Counted from the stretch's first letter, positions 21,850 to 31,067 are shown. The stretch is 64,000 nt of DNA from Symbiodinium microadriaticum (GCA_001939145.1 LSRX01000164.1:382949-446948), one strand, 5' to 3'. The notes: generated from the letters alone by a model not told the origin. A program made the numbers and translations.

Positions 21850-22440
21850 TCTATGCGAAGTCTGAAGCTTGGGGCAAAGTAGTTGCAGACATGAACACCT
21901 TAGCGCCAGCGTGTCTGCCATGATATATGCTATAATTATTACTATAGCATACTATTGTGTGTATACATATATATGCTATAGTATACTATAGCCTGAAACC
22001 CTAAACCCTAAACTCCTAAACCCATGGTATACTGTAGTAGGTACAGGCGCAAGGACTTGAGTGAGCTAAGGCTGCGGGTCTGTGATTCAAACATTGAAGG
22101 TGTGTAGCGACGAGGGCTGCAAAAGACGACTTCAAGCTCGTGCCTGATAAAGGATTTAGTTTAAGATACTACTAAAATTAGTAAGGAAACCATATTTTTT
22201 TACTATAGATCCCTATTATGGTAAACCCTAAACCCTAAACCCCTAAACCCTAAACCCAATGGTAACTTCCCAAAAATCACATAGAGCTCCCTTAGAAAAG
22301 CCTCGACGAGTCATGTTTTGCGAAAGGGAAACCCCAAAGCACTGGAGGGTGTAGGGTTTAGGGCTTTACGAGTTTAGGGGTTCAGGGTTTGGGGTTTAGA
22401 GTTTGGGGTTCAGAGTTTAGGGGTTTAGGGTTTAGGGGTT
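21850..22440. other. no gene recognised; telomere-like patches
   Basis: Contains TATA/CTATAG-rich DNA (21920-22000), CCCTAAA patches (21985-22020, 22220-22258) and a TTTAGGG patch (22340-22445). No convincing exon. Confidence 0.6.
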
Positions 22441-22522
22441 TAGGGTACCCTAACTAAAAGTAGCAACACCGAATCCAGAAAGCCCGAAGCCCAACTCCCA
22501 AAAGCACCCCTACCAGCCTGAC

Positions 22523-22631
22523 CTCCTTGAAACACAGAGGATTTGCTACCCAGTCTAGAATCAGATCCCAACAACCACCAAAAGCAAGGTCTTTGGGACC
22601 AAACTCCCTGACAGTAGCATATATGGACCCT
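22523..22631 (-). CDS. exon, function unknown
   Basis: Acceptor GGTGTCAG at 22632, then GSIYATVREFGPKDLAFGGC and WDLILDWVANPLCFKE, then a GTCAGG donor at 22522. 109 bp, no stop, strong protein texture with Trp/Asp/Phe. No domain named with confidence. A second minus exon candidate lies upstream at 22762-22919. Confidence 0.6.
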
Positions 22632-22761
22632 CTGACACCAACCCATGGGACTTTATCCGGCGCCCACCCCTACAACCCCAAAACGAAGCCTCAGAGGCCC
22701 CCCAACCACTCCAATAGCCTCACAACCTAAACCCTAAACCCTAAACCCTAACCCTAAACCC

Positions 22762-22919
22762 AATGAGTCCTGAGAGCCGAATTCCATGCGCACTCGGTCC
22801 TGGAAGATAGTAGCCGTTACTAGCCTTAATGAAGCAGTATATGCCTGCAGGCATGAACTACAAAAGTGAAGAAAAGGCTGGAGCAATGTCTGCTTGAAAG
22901 TATGAGGTTTTTCCATCAA
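22762..22919 (-). CDS. candidate exon, Cys/Leu-rich helix
   Basis: Minus frame FKQTLLQPFLHFCSSCLQAY then TASLRLVTATIFQDRVRMEF and GSQDSL, ending at a GTTTAGGG donor in a telomere-like array (22726-22760). The phase does not join 22523-22631 directly, so a donor or acceptor differs or an exon is missing. Confidence 0.5.
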
Positions 22920-23041
22920 ACAGAGGCTGGAATCATTTTACTCGAGCTTTGAAGGGATTCTATGAGGCCTGAAGAATTAGACTAGAGTTTGGAGGGGTTT
23001 TGGCCCTGAACAGTAGGACTAAGGTTTTGAGGGATGGAGCC

Positions 23042-23257
23042 CTAAAAAAAAATGTGACGAATGAATCGCGCTTCTTGGATCCGGTTTCCGCAAACGTGCC
23101 CGGCTTGATGGTGTTTCCAGACTTGTAGGTAGTAGTGGGGGAGTCTAGGTGGGGTGTATTGAGCGGTGTATTGGGCTGGGCCTAAATCTAGAGATTCCCT
23201 TGTTTCTCGGTCAGGGTCTAGGGGTGTGGCGTTGGCGGTGTTCAGGTCCATGCACAT
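23042..23257 (-). CDS. C-terminal exon, function unknown
   Basis: Open minus frame of 71 codons including MDLNTANATPLDPDRETRES, LDLGPAQYTAQYTPPRLPHY and YLQVWKHHQAGHVCGNRIQE, stopping at 23042. Tyr/Pro/His-rich and not low-complexity. No domain known to me. Confidence 0.55.
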   Translation of the reverse strand: MCMDLNTANATPLDPDRETRESLDLGPAQYTAQYTPPRLPHYYLQVWKHHQAGHVCGNRIQEARFIRHIFF

Positions 23258-23413
23258 GCTTTCTCAAAGTCTTGAAAAACAAATCTGGTAACTAGGACAA
23301 CTTTTGGAGCATTCGGGGGGGCTCAGGGTCTAAGAGTTGGAAGTCTGGGGCCTGTGCTTTCTAGCAAGCCCTCCCCTCCCAAAACCCTAAACCTATCTTG
23401 GAATCTCGGAAAA

Positions 23414-23510
23414 TCAGGACCCCAATCTAGAACCCTGCACAGTGCGGGATCCTTCCGTTTTAAAGGACTTCCTGGATGCGACCCCTTGAGGCCAAGGATT
23501 CTTATGCAGC
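23414..23510 (-). CDS. candidate exon fragment
   Basis: Minus frame LHKNPWPQGVASRKSFKTEG then SRTVQGSRLGS. The upstream part of the same frame is Gly/Val/Trp-rich and looks like telomere-like repeat translated, so only this part is proposed. Confidence 0.3.
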
Positions 23511-23708
23511 CCCCGCCCCCATCCCCCCTCTAAACGGCCACAACAGACCCCAAACCCAAGTACCCACTGTACAAGTGCCTGGAGTCCCACACCCCGATCC
23601 CCCATACACCGAAAACCCCTACAGCCGTAAAAACCTAAAACCCAAAACCCCATAAATCCTAAACCCTATAAACCCAAAACCCACCCGTTCCAGACTTTGA
23701 CTTGATAT

Positions 23709-23806
23709 GCCTACGAGGCACCTATAAGTAGTTCCCTTTTCATATTTAGAATCCTACTATTATAAGGTAATCCCAAAAAAGGAACTACTTTAAGGCCTCT
23801 GGGTCT
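23709..23806. repeat. degenerate palindromic element, family A
   Basis: Loop in reverse orientation (CATATTTAGAATCCTACTAT...AAGGTAATCCC), arms GTAGTTCCCTTTT and AAAAAAGGAACTAC intact, outer arms diverged (CTACGAGGCACC / AGGCCTCTGGG). Confidence 0.8.
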
Positions 23807-24026
23807 GCCGACCGAGGCACCTCAATGGTACGGCTGGGTGCTGTAGAGCTGGAGACCACGGAGTCGACCACCGCCTGCCTAGGAGTCTCGGGGTTCTCGG
23901 ATTTCAGGGCTCTCGGACCAAGCTTCGTGTTTAGGGTTTATAGGGTTTAGGGGTTAGGGTTTCGGGTTTCGAGTTTAGGGTCTAGGGTTTCGGGTTTAGG
24001 GTCTAGGGTTGAAGGGGTTTCGGCTA

Positions 24027-24135
24027 CTATATAACCACAAGAAGAACTTCCATGTACTCTAGAAGTTCCGGGCTTCTGTTTCTTTGGAAGATCCAACCTT
24101 TCAGGGGCAGGGGCCGTTGTGATTCGCTCTGGAGC
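24027..24135 (-). CDS. C-terminal exon, function unknown
   Basis: After AG (CGCCCTAG) the minus frame reads LQSESQRPLPLKGWIFQRNR then SPELLEYMEVLLVVI and stops at TAG (24027-24029). 36 codons, all plausible. Basic start and hydrophobic end. A telomere-like array (23925-24015) follows the stop. Confidence 0.6.
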
Positions 24136-24419
24136 CTAGGGCGCCCCCAAACTTGGACCCCTAAACCCTAAACCCCTAAATTACCAAAGTTGGACCATGT
24201 GATGACTGCATCTGTTGTCTAGCGCCTTGCTGGTCCCTGTTTCACGTGCTGTCAAGCAAAACTCCTTCACAAAGATGTGAAATCCAACAAACCCTAAACC
24301 CTAAACCCCTATAAGCCCTAAGCCCTAAACCCCTATAAGCCCTAAACCCTAAACCCCTATAAGCCCTTACTAAACCCCTACACCCTAAACGGCCCTAAAC
24401 CCCCCTTCTCAAAATGACG

Positions 24420-24535
24420 CCGAGTCGCACGGCAGTGGGTGTCAACGGCCGTGGTATGCCGGACGGCAGAACTCCACCCCGGGCCACGTGGGACGAGCTG
24501 GCCGTCCAAAGACGACGACCCACCTTCTTGCTTTG
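24420..24535. CDS. coding-like stretch, strand unresolved
   Basis: GC-rich, open on both strands. Plus: TAVGVNGRGMPDGRTPPRAT then WDELAVQRRRPTF. Minus: KQEGGSSSLDGQLVPRGPGW. Listed because it is clearly unlike the surrounding repeat DNA. Confidence 0.3.
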
Positions 24536-24539
24536 GGGT

Positions 24540-24664
24540 TCGGGGGAGCGGAGGCTTAGGTTTAGGGTTTATGGGGGTTTATAGGGTTTAGGGTTTATAG
24601 GGTTTATAATATAGAGTTTATAGGGTTTAATTATAGGGTTTAGGGTTTATAGTGTTTAGAGGGT
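24540..24664. repeat. telomere-like TTTAGGG/TTTATAGGG array
   Basis: About 120 bp of heptamers and TATA-containing variants, directly after the TAA of the gene ending at 24665. The stop codon itself lies in the first CCCTAAA unit (minus). Confidence 0.9.
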
Positions 24665-25201
24665 TTAGGGTTTAGGGTGCTTGGCAAGTCCGGGTTTACT
24701 AACGACGTAGGTCTCCAGACTGGTTTGATGTGGCCGCAACCATGGGGGCCCTTTTGATAGTTGTAAAGGCAGCCCTACAAAAACCTAAACCTGCATAGAC
24801 GTGCAGGAACAAATTGCCATGATGAACCTGCAGAAACTCTGCACGACTTGGAACCATCGTCCACAAAGACACTAAATCCCTAACCCTAAACCCTAAACCC
24901 TAAACCTAAACCCTACACCCTAAACCCTAAACCTAAACCCTATAAACCCTAAACCATGGTCGCTCTCTGCAGAGGTGAGTGCGCAAACTCAGCCTACTTC
25001 CCTGGCGACTGCCCGGGCCCCTCCCAAGCCATGAGAAGTCGGCTCTCACTTCCTAGCTATAGTCTCCATTGTGGTCCCTTTCTTGGTTTAACCAATTTCT
25101 ATATTAAGGATCCTAAAAGGTAACCCCCGAAAAAAGAACTACAATGGAGACTACAGGTAGCATAACCCTAAAATCCTGGTTGGGCGGCTCATCCTGGAGC
25201 C
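24665..25201 (-). CDS. four-exon gene tail with introner and telomere-like introns
   Basis: Exons (minus order): about 25167-25201 (LQDEPPNQDFR), 24955-25052 (EVRADFSWLGRGPGSRQGSR, LSLRTHLCRERP), 24828-24871 (VFVDDGSKSCRVSA) and 24665-24774 (LPLQLSKGPPWLRPHQTSLE, TYVVSKPGLAKHPKP, TAA at 24665-24667). Phases fit at all three junctions. Intron 1 (25053-25166) is a family B palindrome plus a few bases; intron 2 (24872-24954, 83 bp) is made wholly of TTTAGGG-like units from GT to AG; intron 3 (24775-24827) is ordinary. The protein family is not recognised. The model is inferred by eye; its 5' end is open. Confidence 0.65.
24872..24954 (-). repeat. intron made entirely of telomere-like heptamers
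   Basis: Read on the minus strand: GTTTAGGGTTTATAGGGTTT... to ...GGTTAGGGATTTAG. GT is the first and AG the last dinucleotide, and removing it joins codon TG|T in frame. Confidence 0.65.
25054..25159. repeat. palindromic element, family B (fills an intron)
   Basis: Arms TAGCTATAGTCTCCATTGT and ACAATGGAGACTACAGGTA, loop with GGTTTAACCAATTTCTATAT and GGATCC. Its minus-strand end (CTATAGCTAG) supplies the AG acceptor at 25053. Confidence 0.9.
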
Positions 25202-25389
25202 CTCACAATAAAGGGATCCTACTATGCCGCGTCGGTTACTACGGTCCCCCTATGTCCTGACACCTCTAGACTCTAAAACACATGATGCTTAGTGACAAGC
25301 TTCATGATGATCAAAAACACGAAGAGCAACAAGCATAACTCTAACTCTGGAAAACATAAAAACACACATAACAATTCAATAACTCTGGA

Positions 25390-25590
25390 AAACAAGGAAG
25401 AAACCAGTCCTCTGGAACGCACAGCTTTGGAGGGCCCAAGGGGCCATGCCGCGCCGGCTCCGCGTGCAGCTCGCAGACTTGGGGCGGGATCGATGCCTGA
25501 GACAGCTTATCAACTAGAGTGCTTATAGAGTATAGATTCTTAGCTAACTGGCAGTGCAGATTCTCGCACAGGTCCTTGTGAAATGTTGTG
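25390..25590 (-). CDS. candidate exon, function unknown
   Basis: The minus frame is open through DKLSQASIPPQVCELHAEPA, RHGPLGPPKLCVPEDWFLPC and FPELL; upstream part NLHCQLAKNLYSISTLV may belong. Pro/Cys-containing, not low-complexity. The plus strand is also partly open but less convincing. Confidence 0.45.
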
Positions 25591-25779
25591 CTGTATGTAT
25601 ATATATATATATATACACTGTACACGAACATCACCACTACTTCCCGCACCCTTCAACCAAAGTCGAGCGGTTCATAGGGTCATAAGACATAGGGCTCAGA
25701 CTACAAGATTGTTCGGTCTTGGTGGCATGGGACAGCTCAAAGCTTCTGGGGGCGGATTCTTGCAATAAACCCTAAACCC

Positions 25780-25800
25780 TAAACCCGATCAGTTGTCAGA
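25780..25800. other. terminal codons beside a CCCTAAA patch
   Basis: The TGA of the next gene (25789-25791) is followed directly (minus sense) by telomere-like repeats at 25767-25786, the same arrangement as at 24665. Confidence 0.5.
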
Positions 25801-26073
25801 ACAGGAAAAAAAGCGACATTTCCTGATCGTCATCCCACTCTCCTCCTCGCCCCGCTCCTTCTCCTCCATATCAGTTTAGGGTTTGGGGTTTAGGGTTTAG
25901 GGTTTAGGGCTTAGGGCTTAGGGTTTAGGGTTTAGGGCATCATCGTGATCCCGTTCATGAACCTCAACTGTCAGCGGCATATCGAACTCATCCCCCTCAT
26001 CAGATTCACCACACAACAGAATAACAGTTGTCGATGACAACACCCCAAACTTGCAAACGGGAAGATCTAACTT
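25789..26073 (-). CDS. acidic protein tail, two exons
   Basis: Exon 25939 to about 26073 reads LDLPVCKFGVLSSTTVILLC, GESDEGDEFDMPLTVEVHER and DHDD; exon 25789-25863 reads EKERGEEESGMTIRKCRFFS then CSDN and TGA. They join in frame across 25864-25938, a 75-bp GC-AG intron formed of CCCTAAA-type repeats plus CTGATATGGAG. Without splicing, the frame stops at once inside the repeat. The acidic run on both sides supports the join. No domain recognised. Confidence 0.55.
25864..25938 (-). repeat. GC-AG intron of CCCTAAA repeats
   Basis: On the minus strand it begins GCCCTAAACCCTAAACCC and ends CTAAACTGATATGGAG. Antisense orientation compared with 24872-24954. GC donors are known in dinoflagellates. 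Confidence 0.5.
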
Positions 26074-26472
26074 TCAATTTACGACTGGAGTGGAAGACAT
26101 AGGTCACTCCCGACACGACCATCCTGGTCCTGGTGCCTGCATTGTGGCTGCCGGAACGCTGCTATAATATCAATCAACACAATTATGCTGCACTGGACCC
26201 TGAAGACCGGCTGTAGATGATGATGATTGGGACATGTGGGTAACATTGCTGCGCGTTGTTGCGCTCACTTGTCTGTTGTTCGATGCTACTCTTGTGCCGG
26301 CATCGCCTGTTGCCAGTACTAGGGATAATGCCATGCCCATAGTTGCCCCAACCCTTGAAGCTCAAACCAGGCATCTAAATGGGCTAATTCTCTCAACTCC
26401 CGGACGTTCTTGAAGGCTCCGTAAGAAAAGCTACAGTACTTATTCCCTCTGCGGAATACACCCCTGCTAAAG

Positions 26473-26565
26473 CTAGAAGCTACTATTCAAGAGCAGCCTC
26501 TCGCTTGTTTGGGGGCCACGGTGCCACAACTTCTGCAGGCGCCTCCGATACTCTCGCCGGGCAAC
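26473..26565 (-). CDS. C-terminal exon, Arg/Gln-rich (IQ-like)
   Basis: Acceptor CCAGTTTCAG at 26566, then VARREYRRRLQKLWHRGPQT and SERLLLNSSF, TAG at 26473-26475. Strong third-position G/C. The start resembles a basic amphipathic or IQ-type helix, but the consensus is not complete. Confidence 0.6.
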   Translation of the reverse strand, partial: VARREYRRRLQKLWHRGPQTSERLLLNSSF

Positions 26566-26569
26566 CTGA

Positions 26570-26640
26570 AACTGGAGTACGGCAGGGATTTAGATTTAGG
26601 GTTTAGGGGTTTAGGGTATAGGGTTTAGGGTTTAGTTATA
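26570..26640. repeat. telomere-like array
   Basis: TTTAGGG-like units directly upstream (minus sense) of the 26473-26565 exon. Confidence 0.85.
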
Positions 26641-26938
26641 TGGAATTTCTGCGTGTTCGGGGTCCCTATGCAGGGTCCTTATCCTAAGGATCCCGGTATA
26701 CTGGAAATCTGTGCCCCTTGTGCTTGGTTGCTTCAGGCTTTAGGCTGTATAAGGTTTGGTGTCAAGGGATATGCCGCAATGACAACGAGGGCTTGACCAA
26801 ACCCTAATGTCAACTGTTCTGAATTTAGGGCTTTTCGGGCACCTTACTACTTACATACGGATGTGCTGGGATGGGGACCCAGAAGACAGACCCTCACCCT
26901 ACTGTCACTCATGACGACCGCCCGAACAAATGGTCGAA

Positions 26939-27019
26939 TTAGGAGTTCAGTTGAACATAGCTCACTTGCTTCATCTCTGCTGCACTTGTCGATTCTGCAG
27001 ATGTGCCATTCACGGATCC
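26939..27019 (-). CDS. C-terminal exon, function unknown
   Basis: After AG (CAAAGAG) the minus frame reads GSVNGTSAESTSAAEMKQVS then YVQLNS and TAA (26939-26941); 27 codons exactly. Low-hydrophobicity tail. Likely the end of a gene whose previous exon is 27100-27345. Confidence 0.55.
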   Translation of the reverse strand, partial: GSVNGTSAESTSAAEMKQVSYVQLNS

Positions 27020-27099
27020 CTCTTTGTATTAAGGGGGCCTGATTTCAGTAGGTTACGCGAGAGATTTCAGATATGATTAAGGAAGCATACAGAATGATG

Positions 27100-27345
27100 A
27101 TATAGGACGCCAGATCTCTATTTATCTGGGTTACATAGGGAGTTGCAATCATAGTATTACAGGTTGTTGAGATTGGCCTTCTCTTGCTAAACGGCACACT
27201 CCGAGTTTCAACATTCTTTCTGGTGGAGCTTCTACTTCGTGCTCGGAGGTGTAAAGATCGCATGCTTATTGCTTCGTCGACGAAGCTACGGGTTTGGGAA
27301 TGTACGCTTGCATCTTGAACAGGGTTTCTGAACAGAGATTGGGGG
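27100..27345 (-). CDS. candidate exon, Ser/Arg-rich
   Basis: Open minus frame including PVQDASVHSQTRSFVDEAIS, MRSLHLRARSRSSTRKNVET and RSVPFSKRRPISTTCNTMIA. Basic and Ser/Thr-rich. Borders unclear. Confidence 0.4.
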
Positions 27346-27463
27346 GGGCAGCATGCGAGCACTCTGAAAATGTTATGTGTTGACTTCGCTACGCTCGGAC
27401 TTGTATGTGTATATATATATATATAGATATGCATAATCATCTTATGTATATATATACAGATAT

Positions 27464-27690
27464 GCATTGATGATATTGATGTTGATGCTGATGTTGATGT
27501 TGTTGATGTTGATGACCATGATGGGGATGCTGATGATGATGACGATGATGCTCATCATGCTGTTGTTGATGATGATTATGAAGATGGTGGTGATGGTGAT
27601 GGTGATGGTGCTGGTGGTGGTGATGATGATGGCGGTGATGGCGATGGTTATGGTGATTGGTGATGACAATGATGATGATGATGATGATGA
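27464..27690. repeat. GAT/GTT trinucleotide microsatellite
   Basis: Imperfect GATGTT/GATGAT/GGTGAT array. It creates His-rich, Ile/Thr-rich and Met/Asp-rich frames on the two strands, none of which shows coding texture. Confidence 0.95.
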
Positions 27691-27768
27691 GTCTGCGTAT
27701 AACTTTATACCTGTCTTGGAAGAGGAAGCCACTACCACAAGGAAGCAGTAGCACTGACAGCAGCATAC

Positions 27769-27846
27769 TGGAAGCAATAACCGGGTTAGCTATCGCGGGC
27801 ATGAGACGTCCTCCAGCCTCGAGCCGAGCAATTAGTAATTCGTAAC
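27769..27846 (-). CDS. candidate exon before the GAT array
   Basis: Minus frame ELLIARLEAGGRLMPAIANP then VIAS, ending at a GTATGC donor. The GAT microsatellite would then lie in the following intron. Read alone from MPAIANP it looks like a signal peptide, but an internal exon is the simpler view. Confidence 0.4.
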
Positions 27847-27881
27847 AACATTCCCTGCCTTATTGCCCATTTCTCATTCTA

Positions 27882-28133
27882 TTACAAGGAATCCTGCAGC
27901 TCCGCGATCCTTCTTATGGTTCCTGTATACCCATAGGCCCCTAAGTAGTTCCTTTTTGGGGTTTATATTTAGAATCCTATAGGGTAATCCCCAAAAAGGA
28001 ACTACTTGGGAGCCTATGGGTCAATATCAATCTACGACGATGATGTTTGAAATCCAGAGCCTCATCCGCGCACTCTGTGACCAGCTCCTCTCGGATCGCC
28101 TGCTCTCGCATCTCCAAATCCAGGGCGGAGTGC
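27882..28133 (-). CDS. two-exon gene tail split by an A element
   Basis: Exon 28036-28133 follows AG (GCTCCTAG) and reads HSALDLEMREQAIREELVTE then CADEALDFKHHR; exon 27882-27922 reads TIRRIAELQDSL and TAA. The shared codon C|GA restores Arg across the junction. Donor GTAGAT at 28035 and acceptor TATACAG at 27923 frame a 113-bp intron, 94 bp of which is the palindromic A element. The protein is charged and helical, probably coiled coil; its function is unknown. Confidence 0.65.
27928..28021. repeat. palindromic element, family A (fills an intron)
   Basis: TACCCATAGGCCCCTAAG ... CTTGGGAGCCTATGGGT, loop GTTTATATTTAGAATCCTAT. 14 nt from the donor and 5 nt from the acceptor of the intron 27923-28035 (minus). 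Confidence 0.95.
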
Positions 28134-28187
28134 CTAGGAGCTGCATTGCATGTGGCATGTGGGTTGTGTCGGGTTTGAAGTAGACCT

Positions 28188-28356
28188 ATGTGTGTGTGTG
28201 TGTGTGTGTGTGTGTACGTGTGTATATAAATATAGATGTAAAGAGTCAGTTATGTGTATATGAATGTGTGTGTATGTATCTGTATGTAGGAAAACAGACA
28301 GGTATGTGCGTGTATTTATATACATACATACATACATACATACATACATACATACA
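28188..28356. repeat. GT and ATAC microsatellites
   Basis: GT run 28188-28215 and CATA tetranucleotides 28318-28356, with imperfect GTAT units between. Confidence 0.95.
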
Positions 28357-28662
28357 TTCTCTTCTATATCATGGAGTGTGTAGGCTTTTGAATGTAAAGG
28401 GCTAAAAGTTACAGGCTGGTGGGGCCTCGCATGTCATCTAGGGCTTGCAGTATTTACGAATTGTGAATTCAGTTCACAGAAACGGTCTAGGCAGGCATTT
28501 CAGAACGAGGGGTTCTCAACTGGCAGGTCCTCACGACAAGGACCCTCCTAGAACTACAAGTAGGGACAACTTGGGGCCTTAATGATTCCAAGGAGGTTTA
28601 GAGTTTAGAGGTATGTTACAATTACAGCATAGTTGTACAGACAAAGATTCCACGAAAAAGTC

Positions 28663-29475
28663 TTAAATGTGCGTTTCTGTGATGTGAGATTTGGAGGAAG
28701 TTGGTGCAAGTTGCTTGCATTGGTGGAGTGTGCGTGATGGCAGCCTTTGGATCGATGGGCTTGCCAATGCACTGCTCAACTCATCCCGATCCGGACTCAA
28801 TATCAAAACCTAAAGGGCACCTATAGTCTCCATTGTAGTTCCTTTTTGGGGGTTGCCTTTTAGGATCCTTAATATAGACTTGGTTAAACCAAAAACAGGA
28901 ACTACAATAGAGACGATAGGTAAACCCTAAACCCTACATAGGAGGCTTGCGCTTCTAAGAACGAGGAAGTACGTGTTGCTGGAGCCCAGCTAAAACCATG
29001 ACCTCATGTTCGAAGACACCTCGCATGTAGTGGAGAGTCCAGGACACCTGTGAAAACGGAGTCTTTCCTGCTGCCTCCCTGCGAGCCCTAAACATACCCT
29101 CAACCCCAAACCAGTGAGAACTCATAAACTGGAGTTTCGCTTTTGACTTTTTCTTGCTCTGAGGTTCGAAACCGAAGCCCAAAACTTACATGTAAACTTT
29201 TTCTGCCACGCTCAAGATGTCGGTCCTTATGGAATGAGCGGAATGGCATCTCTTAATGATCAAGCCGGAGGCACATAAACCCCAAGCGGTGGACACGATT
29301 GCATTAGGGCTGCTTGGTCAATCGGTTGTTCTGACTGACCTGAACCCCTTGCCAAGTGGCACTGCTTTTTCCGTATTGGCCCGCTGGCGCTGGATAGTCT
29401 CGAGCTCGTTGTGGAGGGCCACCTTGCCGGCGACGTTGGAGTTTTCGGGCTCTGCGCAGATTCTCTTCAACCCTC
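28663..29475 (-). CDS. three-exon gene tail split by a B element
   Basis: Exons: 29340-29475 (GLKRICAEPENSNVAGKVAL, HNELETIQRQRANTEKAVPL, GKGF; AG in ACCCTAG, donor GTCAGT), 28973-29078 (EAAGKTPFSQVSWTLHYMRG, VFEHEVMVLAGLQQH; AG in GCTCGCAG, donor GTACTT) and 28663-28809 (VLILSPDRDELSSALASPSI, QRLPSRTLHQCKQLAPTSSK, SHITETHI, TAA 28663-28665). Phases fit at both junctions (AG|G, then 0). Reading straight through the second donor would add only a few codons before a stop. The second intron holds a B palindrome. Family unknown; the first exon is helical. Confidence 0.65.
28819..28922. repeat. palindromic element, family B (in an intron)
   Basis: ACCTATAGTCTCCATTGTAG ... CTACAATAGAGACGATAGGT, loop with GGATCCTTAATATAGA and TTGGTTTAACC. 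The intron acceptor (CCCTTTAG) lies 9 nt beyond. Confidence 0.95.
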
Positions 29476-29605
29476 CTAGGGTAAATCTTCGAATTTAGGG
29501 GTTGGGGTTTTAGGGACTATAATCCCTAACCCTTATAAGGCTTCGGGCTCAGAGCATCATGAGGGCTTGCAGCACTCTAGGGTGCTTTCGCACGATTCGA
29601 TGCTC

Positions 29606-29815
29606 TCAACTTGGAGCTTGGGGCTGAGCGGCGGCATTGTGTTTAGAGTGTAACTTTAGTGAATTTAGTGTACAAGGAATTTGTACTAGGATGAAGGTCC
29701 ATGTACCTATACCATACTTCTCAGAAATCAGGCCTACTATCTGTGAAGCTGGATGATTAGTGTTTGGGGTTGAGGGTAATGACAATAGGGCTTCTAGTAA
29801 TACCGACGTTTGCAT
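29606..29815 (-). CDS. candidate exon(s), function unknown
   Basis: Minus frame SVLLEALLSLPSTPNTNHPA then SQIVGLISEKYGIGTWTFIL, open to 29606. A second frame just downstream reads MPPLSPKLQVESIESCESTL. At least one is probably coding; may be upstream exons of the 28663-29475 gene. Confidence 0.35.
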   Translation of the reverse strand: MQTSVLLEALLSLPSTPNTNHPASQIVGLISEKYGIGTWTFILVQIPCTLNSLKLHSKHNAAAQPQAPS

Positions 29816-30157
29816 GGAGGCTTTGAAAAATAAAGAACGCTTTCGGGGGGCGCACTATGGTACTAATGTAGGTTATTGCTAAAACATACACAGAACTGTG
29901 TTGGCCCTCTAGAACATGCTACAGGAACCGCGAACCCTAAATGGCAAACCTCTTTCTACACAATCAAAAGTCTAAATACTCAAACCTAAATCCAGAAACC
30001 ACCAATTCCTCGGTGTTACTCCCCTAAACCCTAAACCCTAAACCCTACATCCGATTCTTCCGAAGCCTCGCGGGAGGACTGGACAGCTAGGAAGTAGCCC
30101 CGTCGCCGCGGTAGAGGGGCGTCCAGAAGGTCTGCCTAACGTGGAGGTTTCTCCAAA

Positions 30158-30300
30158 TCAGGGTCCCTGTTGGGTCTCTGGGGCGCCAGGCCCGAGCTGT
30201 TTGGCGGCTTTGGCTTTTTCTGAGGTAACGTCAAGAAATTGCAACAAATTTCTTCTGCAGTGGCTCAATATAAGACTGTCACTTTGCGCGCGTTCACGGT
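30158..30300 (-). CDS. candidate exon, function unknown
   Basis: Minus frame RRNLLQFLDVTSEKAKAAKQ then LGPGAPETQQGP and TGA. An inner AG (GTTACCTCAG) could start a shorter exon. The plus strand is open for 107 codons too, so strand rests on the regional bias. Confidence 0.4.
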
Positions 30301-30635
30301 TGAAGCTTCTTTTGGCTGCAACATCCCCGCTGTGCCAGGTTTTATTTGCTTGTCTGCGTAGGCACCGGGCGAAACCATGGTCAAAGTGGCGTCTCGTGAG
30401 TGGCCCTAGAGTAAGCACAGAGGAACACCGGCAAGGCCTGAGTGCATGCTATGTGACTACATAGAGATGTGAATTAGTGGCACTATCCCCTCATAGTCCC
30501 TATGTGGCTCCACGGTAATAAGCCGACTCCCAAAGCCATGTACAAATCATGAAAGCCCTTATCTTGAATAAGGTACACACGCTACACATAAAGACCCAGT
30601 TCTGAGGCTTAAGGGCCCTTGTTCAACACACTCAG

Positions 30636-30701
30636 TCACAGCTCGTCCTGCGGTATGTGGGTGACAGCGCGGACCGGTGGCTCGTGCTGGTCCTCGTGGT
30701 C
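30636..30701 (-). CDS. C-terminal exon, charged
   Basis: After GCGCAAG the minus frame reads DHEDQHEPPVRAVTHIPQDE then L and TGA (30636-30638). Third positions are almost all G/C, making this frame better than the longer overlapping one. Confidence 0.5.
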   Translation of the reverse strand, partial: DHEDQHEPPVRAVTHIPQDEL

Positions 30702-30829
30702 CTTGCGCCGCAAGCATGCTCAGAGTGAAGCTTTGGGCTTTCACGCAGTTCTCTGGTGATAGTTTTGAGGGGCTGTTGGTTGCGCGCTACATGGATTCGT
30801 GAGGATTTCGTGGTTGTGCTTTCAAGTTT

Positions 30830-31067
30830 TCAATGGGATCACACACAGACCTACAAGAGGGTTTTCTGGAAAGACTACCTATAGTCTCCATTGTAGTTCC
30901 CTTTTTTTGGTTTAACCAATTCTATATTTTGGATCCTACAATCCTACAAGGTAACCCCCAACAACAGGAACTACAAAGATAATGGAGACTACAGGTATCG
31001 TCTTGTTCTTGGAGAAGCTTCGGGTTGGGAGCGACAGCCTCGGCCCGACAAACAAAACGCTCAGAGT
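30830..31067 (-). CDS. gene tail split by a B element, junction ambiguous
   Basis: Upstream exon (about 30999-31067) reads FVCRAEAVAPNPKLLQEQD; downstream exon (30830-30874) reads FPENPLVGLCVIPLKT and TGA. The B palindrome 30876-30997 occupies what lies between. The 5' border would need a GA or AT start (GATACCTGTAG) instead of GT; the acceptor GGTAG is normal. Both halves look coding, so a non-canonical donor or a decayed site is inferred. Confidence 0.45.
30876..30997. repeat. palindromic element, family B
   Basis: TACCTATAGTCTCCATTGTA ... AATGGAGACTACAGGTA, with a short insertion (AAGAT) in the right arm and a repeated ATCCTACA in the loop. Confidence 0.9.

Noticed and set aside
27437-27802. 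Signal-peptide-like start with a histidine-rich tail (minus)
   Set aside because: The tail is a GAT microsatellite, open in several frames. The start is better explained as an exon with a GTATGC donor at 27768.
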